NCBI RefSeq assembly: GCF_003439925.1
Contig: NZ_QQRR01000001.1
Span: forward strand, 1,116,001 to 1,180,000
DNA length: 64,000 nucleotides
Direction: 5' to 3'
Source: Haloprofundus halophilus
GTDB lineage: Archaea > Halobacteriota > Halobacteria > Halobacteriales > Haloferacaceae
The position numbers were made by a program, and so were the translations under genes. Shown here one piece after another: positions 17,432-27,391 of this stretch (its first letter is position 1; every line of letters starts with the position of its first letter). A model generated the notes under the pieces. The model saw nothing but the letters and a program-made list of their open reading frames with translations. It was not told the DNA's origin and made no database searches.

Positions 17432-17851
17432 CTAGTACCCAGTCGTACTGTATTCCTCGATCTTTTTATCCATCAAGCATTCCATGCAGAGGTCGTCACC
17501 AACACACCCAGAATTCAGGTACGGGCACCGACGAACTGTTTTTGATGATGAAAGGCCCTTCATCTCTAGTTTCCATTCCGCTTCCCAGTGTTCGATATCG
17601 CCGTTTCGGTCGGAGTTATAAACAACGGTGCCATCGCGGCTGATAATTTTCTGGCAGACAGATTCTCCTTGCCTCGCCTTCTTTACGAGCGGGATCGCTT
17701 CGGCTATGGAGCCAACCTTCGTTCGTTTGCGAGTGGTTTCGTATAGCTCGAGTACTGTCACGCCCCCCTCTTCGTGCAGCGCAGGATCAATCATACACTC
17801 ACTAATATAAACGATCTTCATGAAGCTGTCGCTGAAGATTAGAAAACGCAT
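17432..17851 (-). CDS. hypothetical protein with C-terminal Cys cluster
   Basis: No family recognised. The protein has 139 residues from ATG 17851, or 129 from the in-frame ATG at 17821 (MKIVYISECM). Four to five cysteines cluster near the C-terminus (CPYLNSGCVGDDLCMEC), which could bind zinc or an iron-sulfur cluster. The middle contains predicted helices (SIAEAIPLVKKAR) and a beta-rich stretch. It stands alone; the flanking DNA is gene-poor. Confidence 0.5.
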   Translation of the reverse strand: MRFLIFSDSFMKIVYISECMIDPALHEEGGVTVLELYETTRKRTKVGSIAEAIPLVKKARQGESVCQKIISRDGTVVYNSDRNGDIEHWEAEWKLEMKGLSSSKTVRRCPYLNSGCVGDDLCMECLMDKKIEEYSTTGY

Positions 17852-18300
17852 TTGAGTGGGGTCGGTCGAGAGATCTTCGAGGTACAGGCCGGATGCGGAG
17901 TGTGTTGGTAGTCCTGGAAGCAGTGAAAAGCGTTGGAACGTAGTTTGTGAAGGGTTCGTGGTTAGTTGACAGTGTAGGGGTGGGTCAGTCCACTTGTGTT
18001 TAGTGATTTAAGCGTAAGTGGATCTTACCAGCTGCTTATTGTTTGATATTACCCTCGAGAGCACTCCAGGTTCCAGAAATGTTCGTAGAGGGGGACTCAA
18101 TAAATGTGTCTCATTACACTAAACGCTAAGAACCGGTAGATATTGGACTAAAAAGTCGATCTTGTAAATATTGCTTATGGATATTGTATTCTTGGCCATG
18201 AATAAGTGTTTTTGCCGCTGGAAACTACCTAACGCTGATTCTGTAGTTATTAGTTCAAAGAGTGTAACTCGAACACCCTCACTAATTTATTCAATGGATA
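17852..18300. other. gene-poor intergenic region
   Basis: No gene seen. The region contains a weak stem (CCACTT near 17990 and AAGTGG near 18016) but nothing I can name. Confidence 0.4.
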
Positions 18301-21177
18301 TTAGTCTGTGGCTGCTATGCCCTGTTGCTCAACTTCTATACCTCTCACTTCCTCTATAAGGTTTTCTTGAGTCATTGGCGCTATTTCAACCACGTCACCG
18401 GTAGCAGTGTAGTAGATTGATGCCGAAACCTCACGGTCTGGATAGACTTGCCCCATCACGTGATAGTACACGCTGAGCTGCTTTCGATACTCAGATTCCG
18501 CATGTCGACCACGATCGGTCTTGTAGTCGATTATCTCGACTCGATCCGGTAACACATGAACTAAATCAGTGATCCCAGAGATGGTGACCTGTTCTCCATC
18601 GAGATCCAGGGGAAGATAGGCATTTTCTTCAGCAATCAACTCTCCATCAAGCGAGTCGATTAACGAGACAACGTTTGCCTTGTCGGGCGTTTCCTCGTCA
18701 TCAGGAATCGTCACATCCTCACCGTTCGCATAGGCTTCTGCGAACTCGTGTACTTCGTCACCGAATTCGGTCCCCATCCCCTCTGTAATGTCCTCGAAGA
18801 CGTCGTCGCGCATGATCGAGTGTGGTGACTGTCGGTCTGGCCCAGCAGCCGCTGGAACCTCTATCTTCAACGAAACGTCTTCACGCTCGTCCACCACAGC
18901 CACAGACACCTCTGGCTCAACATACTCCACCCCCACGGGTAGTTCCTCAAGGAACATGTTTGGATTCTCTCCGGCCGAAAACAGGACGTGACTCTCTGCT
19001 CGCGTAATAGCCACATACAGCAACCTGCGTTCTTCGTCGTACTCACGAGGTAAACATTTCTTCAGGACGTCTGTCTGCCAGTCGTCGTAAATATGTGCCA
19101 GTCCATCGTGCTCAGCAAACTGCTTGCGTTGGCGTAGCCCGACTGGGTCCTGGTACGAAACCACCGAACTGCTACTCCCGCGAGGCGGGAAGCGCCCATC
19201 ATTCATGTTCGCAACGATCACAATCGGATATTCGAGGCCTTTCGCGGCGTGAATCGTCTGTACCGTCACCGAATCCATATCGGCGTTCACGTTCACCTCG
19301 TGAATGGTTCCGTTCTCGATTCCACGTTCGATGAATCGAATGAGGTCGCCACGGGTGAGCATGGTCTCGTTGTGGACGGACTGAATCGTCTGTAGGACGG
19401 TGTCTGCAATCTCACCCGTATACCCATATTTCGAGAAGACACGTCGAGAAACAGCGCCAACCGTCCCAAGTGAGTCAAGCGACTGCTTGAACGATACCAT
19501 CGCAGACGGATACTCCTCTGTCTCCAGGATGTGAGCAATTTCATCGAGTGAATACCCAGCCTGCTCTAAGACGACAGCCCAACCTCGCTCAGTATCCCCC
19601 TCCAGGATTCGCAGCCATGCGAGCAGTAGTTTCGCTTGATTAGTCTGGAAGAGTTCGATCCCACCCTCATACGCTATTGGGAGTCGATACTCATCGGCGA
19701 CACGCTGGAGTTCCCGACCAAAGTCACGCGTTCGCGTGAGCACCGCGATATCCTCATAGCTCGGTGGACGAAGCGACCCCTCTTCCTCGACAGCATACTC
19801 GTCGTTGCCGACGATTTCTTGAATCTGCCCCAGTATCGCTTCGTGTTCGTCTTCGGCGTGGATCGCTTCGATCCGTGACTGTTCATACGTCGAGTTCGAC
19901 GACAGCGAGACAATCCGATCACGCACCGAGGCCGTATTGACCTCATCACTACTTGCAGCCGGAACTAAGAGCCCGCTCTCGGAAAAGTCGAGAATCTCCT
20001 GGGTCGAACGATAGTTCTCTACCAGCTCAATCGTCTCAATTGGCGTAGGTTCGAACTCAACCCGGCCGTAGTCCTCATTGAGTTCGTCGATGAACACAGA
20101 CAATCGCGTCTCGAACTCAGTAATGTTCTCAACGGCAGCGTACTGGAAGCTGTAGATGCTTTGTTTCCAGTCACCGACGACACAGAGGTTCTTCGTCCCA
20201 GAAAGCAGGAGGGCGAGTTTGAATTGAATCTCACTGGAGTCCTGGAACTCGTCGATCATCATGTACTCAAACGTAATCTCATCTCGGAGTCGATGATTCT
20301 CACATAGCAGTACAAACGCGAAGAGCTGTAGGAACCCGAAGTTCAGGTAGTTTCGCCGCAGTGCGAATTCGAGATACTCGTAGTAGAGGTCGTGGACGAA
20401 CGACTTGAGCGAAGACCGATCGACGTCAAAGACACGTGCTGCAACGTCCTCTGGAATCTGCTTTGTCCGATCTCCCCTTATTTCACCCTTCTCTGGCGCG
20501 TCCGGGAGATAACATTTGTTCTTCCCGTATCGTCCAAGCTTCTTGCGCAGCTTCGACTGCTTTCGCCCGCCATTGCGAGGCTCGTTATATGAGTCAAAGA
20601 TCGACTTGAATGCATCAAAATCACCGTTGAGTGCTCGCTCACCATTTCGATACCAGCCATCCGCGGTCGGGAAGACCCCTTTCGCAGTAAGCTGGCGAAT
20701 CAACCCCAGTAACTCAGACGGATCCGACACCACCCGGAAGTAATCGCTGTACTCCGAGTGTTCGTCTACGAACTGGTCATAGAACTCAGTGAACAGTGCC
20801 TCTTCGACGAGTTCGTCACTAATGAGCCGAGTCGAGTCCGTGATTCGGTCATCGATTCCGAGGTAGGTTGGTGCGTCGACGCCGTGTTCTTCGAGGATGT
20901 CGTGACAGAGACTATGGAACGTCTGGATGGGAGCGTCTCGAAGCGTTCGCATTCCATACTCACAATGGCTGACGATCCGATCGCGCATCTCACCCGCTGC
21001 ATTGTTCGTAAACGTAAGCAACAGCACATCGTCTGGCTCAACCCCATCCTGGTCGACGATGTTCGCGTAGCGTCGCGTGACAGTGAACGTCTTTCCAGTA
21101 CCAGCGCCGGCGTCGACGAGATAGAGCCCGTCAGTCTGGTCGATGAGCGCTCGCTGTTGCTCGTTCGGACTCGTCAT
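18301..21177 (-). CDS. AddA-like UvrD-type helicase with RecB nuclease domain
   Basis: This 958-residue protein joins a superfamily-1A helicase to a PD-(D/E)xK nuclease. Helicase motifs appear in order: Walker A DAGAGTGKT (residues ~17-25), motif II DEFQDSS, motif IV-V TIHAAKGLEYPIV and motif VI RRLLYVAITRAE. The C-terminal nuclease shows FGDEVHEFAE, GITDLVHV and EIIDYKTDRG. Its start overlaps the stop of the upstream AddB-like gene by four bases. Such pairs process DNA double-strand ends for recombination or degrade foreign linear DNA. It may be a repair complex or part of the defence island. Confidence 0.88.
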   Translation of the reverse strand: MTSPNEQQRALIDQTDGLYLVDAGAGTGKTFTVTRRYANIVDQDGVEPDDVLLLTFTNNAAGEMRDRIVSHCEYGMRTLRDAPIQTFHSLCHDILEEHGVDAPTYLGIDDRITDSTRLISDELVEEALFTEFYDQFVDEHSEYSDYFRVVSDPSELLGLIRQLTAKGVFPTADGWYRNGERALNGDFDAFKSIFDSYNEPRNGGRKQSKLRKKLGRYGKNKCYLPDAPEKGEIRGDRTKQIPEDVAARVFDVDRSSLKSFVHDLYYEYLEFALRRNYLNFGFLQLFAFVLLCENHRLRDEITFEYMMIDEFQDSSEIQFKLALLLSGTKNLCVVGDWKQSIYSFQYAAVENITEFETRLSVFIDELNEDYGRVEFEPTPIETIELVENYRSTQEILDFSESGLLVPAASSDEVNTASVRDRIVSLSSNSTYEQSRIEAIHAEDEHEAILGQIQEIVGNDEYAVEEEGSLRPPSYEDIAVLTRTRDFGRELQRVADEYRLPIAYEGGIELFQTNQAKLLLAWLRILEGDTERGWAVVLEQAGYSLDEIAHILETEEYPSAMVSFKQSLDSLGTVGAVSRRVFSKYGYTGEIADTVLQTIQSVHNETMLTRGDLIRFIERGIENGTIHEVNVNADMDSVTVQTIHAAKGLEYPIVIVANMNDGRFPPRGSSSSVVSYQDPVGLRQRKQFAEHDGLAHIYDDWQTDVLKKCLPREYDEERRLLYVAITRAESHVLFSAGENPNMFLEELPVGVEYVEPEVSVAVVDEREDVSLKIEVPAAAGPDRQSPHSIMRDDVFEDITEGMGTEFGDEVHEFAEAYANGEDVTIPDDEETPDKANVVSLIDSLDGELIAEENAYLPLDLDGEQVTISGITDLVHVLPDRVEIIDYKTDRGRHAESEYRKQLSVYYHVMGQVYPDREVSASIYYTATGDVVEIAPMTQENLIEEVRGIEVEQQGIAATD

Positions 21178-23771
21178 TGTTCAGCCTCCGTCAGATGGTC
21201 GTTCATTTCAAGCAGCAAATCACGGTGGTCGACGTAGCGATAGTTTGGCTCACTAGCATGCCCCTCAACTGGGAAGCGCTCGCCCTCTGTCCGACAGTCG
21301 TTGAGGTCAGCCAGGCACTCCTCGACGAAGATCTCGAAGGCATCCAAATCTTCCTTGAAAAAGTTCTTCTTTCGCACGCCATTCAACGCTCGAATTGCTT
21401 GGTCACAGCCCTTCTCGGCATCGACGTCACTCGTCGCATCCGAGACCAGCGACTCGAACTGTGTGGCGAACTCCGACTCCCGTAGCTCTGATTTCACACG
21501 CGTCTCTGGGAACGTGAGCTCACCCATAATCTCACAGTACGCATCCAGCCCAAGGTTGCCGAATGTTTGACTGCAGTCTTTGTAGCCGTCCAAGAGCACG
21601 TCGTAGGCGGCTTCGGTCCCGACATAGTCGTCGAAGGTCTGTGGATAGTACGTGACCGTCGTCAACGTATCTGCGAGGTTCCCGTTGCCCGCAACGACGT
21701 CATCTAGGTTCTCAAGGAAATGGAAGAACGTGAACTCAAGCTCTTCACCTGGTTGTTCCGATCGCAGGTGCATCAAGTACAGCAGCGCCTGAAAGTTTGC
21801 TTTGTCAGTCGGTGGATCGCTGGCCGAGTGCTTCACGATACTGTATGCCGACTTCTTCGACCCACTCTTGTAGTCCAATAGTTGCGTTGGCTCGTGATGC
21901 AGATCGATTTTACCCTTCACGCCGAGTTCATCGTTTTCGAACCATCGCTCAGTCAACGGTGAGGAGAGCTCCACACCGAACTGTTCTGCGACGGCGTTTG
22001 ATTTCCAGCCGCCGTCTGCAGTCACGAGATGGTCGTGTGTTGGCTGATTTGCATCCAAGTACTCGATGATCGTCTCCAATCCAATCTTGTACTTCGTTCG
22101 GCGCACCGCGTCGTTGACGTCGTGATAGAACGCTTCTGTCTCCGAGAGCATCCATTCAACCACATCATCTAACCGACCATCCACGAACGATGGGTCGTTG
22201 ACATAGCATTCAGCAAAGTCGTGGAACAGATTTCCTTCTTTGAAGTAGTCTTTGTCGGGGTTGTCGACGAGTCGGCTAAAGAAGTAGTCGCGCGGTGAGT
22301 TCGTATACGAGTTGAGACTCGACTGCGAAATCGACCCCACAGTCTCTACGTCCACATCCACAGGTTCTCGCGTAAACCCAACCTCATTTCTCTTAACACG
22401 CGAATGGTACTGTGATGATGGGAGGTCGCTGAACTGCTCGAATGACTCCTCGAGGAGTTCGTCGAAGTACAAACACGGCGTAACAGGGGTTGCACCTGCT
22501 GTGTCTTGGACGAGGTAGTGTTGGTCGACGCCGCTTTGGATGAGTTGCTGGAACTGCCGAATGTTGCGCTCAAATTCTTCGTCACGGTCGACCCATGGAC
22601 GACGCGGCGACGAGTGCGTCCAGCCTTCGTCAAGCCCGAGATAGAATACGAGTGGTCGACCCACGAACGCCGCAGATTTTGCATCTGCAAGCAACACACC
22701 CTCATTCTCACGCTCAATCGGAACTTCATACGTCTGCAGATAGAAGTCGAGTTTGTCTAACGACTCAGAGGAGACTGGCATGTCGTCAATACCCAACGTC
22801 TCCAGTTCCTCGTGGAACGTCTCCAACTCGCACTCAGCAAGTCTCTCAAAGGCACTCAGAGCCTCACTGATCGTTGCGTCCTCGGTCTGCGTGCAGAAGG
22901 ACTCGTATGGTTCAAGTTCGTCTAAAGCAAGCGTGGAGACCCGTTTGCCGTTGTGCTCAATATCAATCGAGATACCGAGTCGCTCCAATGCAGGTCGTAC
23001 TTCGGATACTCGGGTATTCGATCCGGTGAAGGTCGCACGAAGCAGCTGTAAGAATGCCCGGTGGTCTGCTTCGTCGGTGAATCCGGCCCCACCATAGAAC
23101 GGAATGTCTTCCGCCTCAAACGCAGATTCAACGAGCGGCGAATACTCGCTTTGTGCGTCGAGAACGATTGCAATCTCTTCGGCGTTTTCTTCATCAATCG
23201 TCTCGAGCAGCGTCTCAACGATGGCTGTTGGTGAGTCGAAGATACGGAAGGGTGGATGCTCAAACGGCTTACCATCGAGTACATCGTAGGTGTCGTACTC
23301 AGTTGGGAGGATTGAGCGTTCGAGTGTTGTCAGTTGTGCAGGCTCAACAACGGCGACGTCCACCTCTTCGTCAATCTTGTCTTCAGAAAGGCTTCGAGAT
23401 GTCGTCTCAAGCGATTCGAAGGTTTCGACAATCGTGCGTGTAGCTTCGGTGTCGAACGCTTCGTACTCTAATATCGCATCCAAGCGTCCGGTGTGTTCCC
23501 AGCACTGGAGGATGTTCCCGACGATATAGGCGGTCTCTTTCCAATTGAGGTCGGTGGAGTTGACGACGTCAAGAAACGCGAGACGATCCTCAGCCTGTTC
23601 GCGTCGACCAAAAGCGAGTCGACGTGGTGTGGTTGCTAAGTCACCAAAATGGGGTCTGTCAAGTCGTCCGTTGAGTGCACTTGCAAGCGGTGCGTCAGGG
23701 ACGATGACCAAGTCATGGTCTTTGACTGCAGCGTAGAGGTGGTCGATAGACTTTGCACGTGAGAGTGGCAC
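21174..23771 (-). CDS. AddB-like PD-(D/E)xK nuclease subunit
   Basis: This 865-residue protein has an N-terminal inactive-helicase-like region without Walker A (VPDAPLASALNGRL at the start) and a C-terminal RecB-type nuclease: ISQSSLNSYTNSPRDYFF, GNLFHDFAECYV, GKIDLHHEP and LLDYKSGSKK are the ordered motifs. This is the layout of AddB, and the gene is translationally coupled to the AddA-like gene by a four-base overlap. I do not see the four iron-sulfur cysteines of bacterial AddB. Both subunits therefore carry nuclease sites, as in AddAB. Confidence 0.82.
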   Translation of the reverse strand: MPLSRAKSIDHLYAAVKDHDLVIVPDAPLASALNGRLDRPHFGDLATTPRRLAFGRREQAEDRLAFLDVVNSTDLNWKETAYIVGNILQCWEHTGRLDAILEYEAFDTEATRTIVETFESLETTSRSLSEDKIDEEVDVAVVEPAQLTTLERSILPTEYDTYDVLDGKPFEHPPFRIFDSPTAIVETLLETIDEENAEEIAIVLDAQSEYSPLVESAFEAEDIPFYGGAGFTDEADHRAFLQLLRATFTGSNTRVSEVRPALERLGISIDIEHNGKRVSTLALDELEPYESFCTQTEDATISEALSAFERLAECELETFHEELETLGIDDMPVSSESLDKLDFYLQTYEVPIERENEGVLLADAKSAAFVGRPLVFYLGLDEGWTHSSPRRPWVDRDEEFERNIRQFQQLIQSGVDQHYLVQDTAGATPVTPCLYFDELLEESFEQFSDLPSSQYHSRVKRNEVGFTREPVDVDVETVGSISQSSLNSYTNSPRDYFFSRLVDNPDKDYFKEGNLFHDFAECYVNDPSFVDGRLDDVVEWMLSETEAFYHDVNDAVRRTKYKIGLETIIEYLDANQPTHDHLVTADGGWKSNAVAEQFGVELSSPLTERWFENDELGVKGKIDLHHEPTQLLDYKSGSKKSAYSIVKHSASDPPTDKANFQALLYLMHLRSEQPGEELEFTFFHFLENLDDVVAGNGNLADTLTTVTYYPQTFDDYVGTEAAYDVLLDGYKDCSQTFGNLGLDAYCEIMGELTFPETRVKSELRESEFATQFESLVSDATSDVDAEKGCDQAIRALNGVRKKNFFKEDLDAFEIFVEECLADLNDCRTEGERFPVEGHASEPNYRYVDHRDLLLEMNDHLTEAEQ

Positions 23772-24071
23772 TAACCGAATAGTCCAGAGAAATCACATAA
23801 AACTGTCGTGTATTCTGGTACGGATTCTGAGGGCGTCGTCGGCTGCTCTTGCTATTCGGATTCAAGGTCTATCGGTTAGTCTTGGTGCGCGGCGACTGTT
23901 CGCCCCGTTTCCTCAGCCTGCTCACTACGCGACATACTACATGCCGCGAGTGCTTCGTCAACTGCCCGATTAAGACTCATTGGCTAATCTAATCTTGACC
24001 CTTCTAGTCTGGAAGCGTTCGTGTCATCCCAGAAAAACTCGGCTAAGTCTGTTCGTTCGAATGCCTCGACA
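23772..24071. other. intergenic region without gene
   Basis: Holds the promoter side of the addB-like gene and the 3' side of the PIN gene. No coding frame is convincing and no strong repeat is seen. Confidence 0.4.
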
Positions 24072-24524
24072 TTAGTTACTGACCGTATAGAATTCCGAGA
24101 GAATTTCCTCGGGTACTGGATTCACATACTCGAACGATTCGTCAACACAGAGGTCTTCGAAGTCTCGGTCTGTCGTAACGAGTTGGTCAGCATCTGCTTC
24201 TCTTGCAAGGGCTAGATAGAAGCAGTCGTAGACATCGTGATTCTTCTCTGCGCTGATTTCGTATGCGGTGAGGATAGTATCGGGCATCACTGTCACAGAT
24301 TCCATCGGATACTGCAGTAACGATGTCACCGCATTTCGCGCATCGATCGTCTCAAACCCGATATCCTCGAGCACCCACTGAACACGGAGTGGGAGATATC
24401 CGAACATCAAGAGTGTCTCTTCTCCCGTTAGCGCGGGGACGAGATGTTCTGCGATGTAGGGATGGCCAGGATGGTCGTCAATCAACTGAATTGCGAGTGC
24501 GTTGAGATCGGGGAGAATCCGCAT
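24072..24524 (-). CDS. PIN-domain ribonuclease, VapC-type toxin
   Basis: PIN toxins cleave RNA using a cluster of acidic residues. Here the first Asp is in MRILPDLNAL (Asp6), a central Asp is in NHDVYDCFYLALA, and the C-terminal TTDRDFEDL supplies the last acidic pair. The 150-residue length fits VapC. It starts five bases after the stop of the AbrB-like gene, so the two form a typical antitoxin-toxin operon. Confidence 0.88.
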   Translation of the reverse strand: MRILPDLNALAIQLIDDHPGHPYIAEHLVPALTGEETLLMFGYLPLRVQWVLEDIGFETIDARNAVTSLLQYPMESVTVMPDTILTAYEISAEKNHDVYDCFYLALAREADADQLVTTDRDFEDLCVDESFEYVNPVPEEILSEFYTVSN

Positions 24525-24529
24525 TTCAG

Positions 24530-24793
24530 CTACCTACCTCCGAACGTCGACTCGCCTGCGTCACGAAAGGCTTTGTCGCCCCATTCGTCACGAGATTTCC
24601 CAGAGGTGAGGGTGTGTAGTTCAGGAAGTTGTCGAACCAACCGGATATCGCTCCCTTCGCGAACAACTTTGAAAGTGGTACCACCTTCAAGCTGAAGTTC
24701 GTCTCGGAGCGTTTTTGGGATCGTCAGTCGGCCCCGATGGTTCAGTTCAGCTGTTCCATACTCCTTCTCACCGTCTTCATTAGTCGTGCTCAT
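24530..24793 (-). CDS. AbrB/SpoVT-type antitoxin
   Basis: The 87-residue protein carries the swapped-hairpin AbrB motif (HRGRLTIPKTLRDELQL) followed by a beta strand (FKVVREGSDIRLV) and a polar tail that would contact the toxin. It lies directly upstream of the PIN-domain gene with a five-base gap. Such proteins neutralise the toxin and repress their own operon. Confidence 0.88.
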   Translation of the reverse strand: MSTTNEDGEKEYGTAELNHRGRLTIPKTLRDELQLEGGTTFKVVREGSDIRLVRQLPELHTLTSGKSRDEWGDKAFRDAGESTFGGR

Positions 24794-24842
24794 GCAATCA
24801 CCACTATTCTATCAGAAGAACTCAGTCACCATAGATTTTTCT

Positions 24843-25321
24843 GATCCAATTTATCAGATTTGGTCTCTATTCTTCAGGAATCCGAGTTCTTTCACGACAC
24901 GGTGAACAAATCTTATCATCGATGTTTCTAATATCGTGAACAGTATTCCTCATCTGGCTTGCTCTGAAGGACTACTCGCGCTCATACTGTTCTGCCGCCA
25001 ATCGACGTCGGTCCAGCACTTCTCCACAGCGCTCACAGGAACGAATGTACCACCCCCGATAAGGTGTGTATCTCGGTCAGGGGTCGGATGGTCGCACGAT
25101 GCTGGAACTCATACTGAAGGCCGTCGACCAAGCGTGTATAGACGTCGAATCCAAGTACGAACGATACGGTTGTCGAACTTCGAAAGTTGACTCACTGAAT
25201 TGCCCTCCACCCATTTGAGGCCGATAAATTCTCCGTCGCAAACTCGACCTTGCCCAACCGTTTGGAGGAGAATTCATTCGAGATCCAGTGTGTGAGGGTA
25301 ATCTATTGCCAGCATATAGAC
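24843..25321. other. gene-poor region containing an old repeat
   Basis: No gene is convincing. Most of the right half is a degenerate repeat annotated separately at 25047-25300. Confidence 0.45.
25047..25300 (-). repeat. degenerate repeat, copy 1 (also at 47918 and 49640)
   Basis: The stretch 25047-25230 resembles 47918-48110 closely enough that both strands can be aligned by eye: GTCGAATCCA, CGAAAGTTGAC, CACTGAATTGCCCTCC. The stretch 25262-25295 (GGAGGAGAATTCATTCGA, GTGTGTGAG) resembles 49650-49683. On the minus strand all copies read in one direction with shared residues GGGQFS and STF.VRQ, which hints at the decayed end of a transposable element or old gene. Confidence 0.5.
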
Positions 25322-25861
25322 TTACTCGTCGTCGCCAACGTAGTGTGTGTCTTGGGATGGATGGGTGGGTGGTTGTTTTCTGCGAAGACGACGGAGTTGG
25401 CTTGTGGTTCGTCTGAGGAGGTAGGAGGCACCAGATGTTGGTGGGGCAAGCCGGATTTGTGCTTCTTTGGCTTCGGTGAGCATCCAGCCGTCGACACCGT
25501 TGAGTTCCATGAATCGAAGAATGTCTTTGACGCCAGGGGTTGCGACGAGTAGTCGTTTGTCTCCGTGTTCTTCGATGAGATGTGCTGTCTGTACTGCATC
25601 CTCTTCTGCAACGACGGAAGCAGGTGCAAGCTTGTCAGTGGGCACGAATTCGCCATCAGCATTTTCAACGGGTAGTGGATCGGCATAGAAGACGCCGTCG
25701 AGATTGCACCAATATAGGTCGTGTTTGCGTGCGGTCATCCGGAGCTCAGAGAGTGATCCGGAGTAGCGGACCGAGATACTGTCAGACCATACAGCACACT
25801 CGATGACGCTTGATAGCTGCTGGAGGTCGCGTGCTGCGGCCTCAAACCGATTGTTCGGCAT
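25322..25861 (-). CDS. hypothetical haloarchaeal protein
   Basis: No family recognised. ATG 25861 (MPNNRFEAAARDLQQL) is preferred because the further upstream frame reads hydrophobic and unlikely; that frame extends to 25987. About 180 residues: a helical start, then beta-rich segments (VWSDSISVRYSG, LYWCNLDGVFYADPLP) and a helical region (DAVQTAHLIEEHGDKRLLVA). The basic C-terminus (RRTTSQLRRLRRKQ) overlaps the repeat edge and may be an altered ending. It is divergent from the gene at 26002. Confidence 0.5.
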   Translation of the reverse strand: MPNNRFEAAARDLQQLSSVIECAVWSDSISVRYSGSLSELRMTARKHDLYWCNLDGVFYADPLPVENADGEFVPTDKLAPASVVAEEDAVQTAHLIEEHGDKRLLVATPGVKDILRFMELNGVDGWMLTEAKEAQIRLAPPTSGASYLLRRTTSQLRRLRRKQPPTHPSQDTHYVGDDE

Positions 25862-26001
25862 ATCGATATCGGTGAAATGGACGTACTGGTATAATTCTCG
25901 CTCGATTTTGAGACCCCCAGACTTGGTCCTGAGATGAAATAGACTTTTCCAGAGACTTGAGAACAATAAAATACAACACATAGTCAAATAATCTGACTGT
26001 A

Positions 26002-27042
26002 GTGTATCTTTACACGCCTGATGAAATCGATCGAGAACGGGCGCACCACCAGGCCGTAATCCAAGGTGCTAACAGCTTAGACGTCAAACGAATTGGGAAT
26101 CTCGGCGAACTCGCATTCGAGCAATTTTGCCGTGAATACCTCCCGGTAGAGATGTGGGAGTGGGAAAACGAGGAAGCGATGCGCCGCTGTAATCCCGAGA
26201 GTTTCTCTGGCCACGACTTCGAGGTGTTCGGCTACAAGGTTGACGTCAAAACCTCCCGTGACGTCTCTGCATTCCGACCTGCGAACATCCTCGAAAACGA
26301 TCCCGATGACGACATTATCGTCATGGTGTGGCATCGAGATAACGAGGATGCGCTCATTCTTCTCGGTTGGGAGCGAACTGAGACGCTCAAATCGAAGGTC
26401 AAGACACAAGAGGTGTACTCCGGTGAGGAACCAGAGAAGCTCGCACACCTCGCTGCACGACCGATGAACGAACTGCACGATCTCGGGCCGAACACAGCGC
26501 ATCTGAATCAGAAGCCACAGAATCCGTTCTCCCCTGGAGACCGTGTAGTGAAAGCTGGTGACGACGATGCATCGGTCGCGGTCGTCATCGAGGTCCTTCC
26601 CCCTGAGAAAAACGTCAACGTCTACGGGCAGACGATGGATGGGGAGGCAGTCAGCGTCGCGTTCCCAGACATGTTAGACGACGGTCCTGCGAATTGGCGT
26701 GAAATCCATCCTGCAAAGCTCGCTTCGTACTGTGATGACCAAGATATCAGACTCTATACGTACAAGCATACCAATCTGGAGTCGGCAGCGAACCCATTCA
26801 CGCCCGGAGATTACGTTATCAAGCCGGATTACCACGACCCAGATTTAGCCGTTGTACTTGAGGTTTCAGAAGAGGATGGTGATGACGAAAATATCTGTAT
26901 CGCATTCGTCGACCATCTCAAAGAACATCTCGGAAAGGACCCATACCTTTTGCCATCAGAACTCACAGACTATTGTGACGAAAAGGAGATCAAGTCATAC
27001 ACGTACGAACACGTGGACTTGAGTTTCGAGCACCAGTACTGA
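26002..27042 (+). CDS. probable restriction-endonuclease-fold protein with duplicated C-terminal domain
   Basis: The first ~130 residues look like a PD-(D/E)xK nuclease: NLGELAFEQFCREYLP, then GHDFEVFGYKVDVKTSRD, where the Asp/Glu and VDVKTS match the catalytic strand pair. The rest contains two related domains, about 172-252 and 262-336, each beginning NPF.PGD.V.K and ending with YTY.H..L, joined by Asp/Glu-rich text. The GTG at 26002 is the only good start and the upstream gene is divergent. Cellular role is unknown; a nuclease acting on DNA or a housekeeping endonuclease-like protein are both possible. Confidence 0.6.
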   Translation: MYLYTPDEIDRERAHHQAVIQGANSLDVKRIGNLGELAFEQFCREYLPVEMWEWENEEAMRRCNPESFSGHDFEVFGYKVDVKTSRDVSAFRPANILENDPDDDIIVMVWHRDNEDALILLGWERTETLKSKVKTQEVYSGEEPEKLAHLAARPMNELHDLGPNTAHLNQKPQNPFSPGDRVVKAGDDDASVAVVIEVLPPEKNVNVYGQTMDGEAVSVAFPDMLDDGPANWREIHPAKLASYCDDQDIRLYTYKHTNLESAANPFTPGDYVIKPDYHDPDLAVVLEVSEEDGDDENICIAFVDHLKEHLGKDPYLLPSELTDYCDEKEIKSYTYEHVDLSFEHQY

Positions 27043-27391
27043 GTCGACAAATCGCTAATATCAAAAAAATTAAGAAACCAAGATTCCGGAAATCACGATT
27101 TCTATTTCCAGAGCCTGCCCTCTCATTCAGCTAGCTGCTCCCATCATCGCGTAGAATAATCTATGGTTGTTTTGAACTATTGTAGTCTAGGCTACGTAAC
27201 CGCGAGCGTCACGTACAGGTTCGTAGAACTGGAGAATATGCCGACGTTCGTGAACCACCTCGAAGTCAAGTGGTTCGAAGCTCGGGGCGTCTCGCCATCA
27301 CGAAAATCGGTGACCTCTCTATCAGAGTGTTTGAAGCGGCTGTAGATAGATTAGCTGCTTATCCTGAGGCGTGAGCCACAAATCGGACGCG
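27043..27391. other. intergenic region, possible gene fragment
   Basis: A rightward frame of 60 residues at 27163-27345 reads partly protein-like (MPTFVNHLEVKWFEARGVSP) but has no upstream or downstream continuation. I treat the region as non-coding or as a decayed fragment. Confidence 0.3.
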
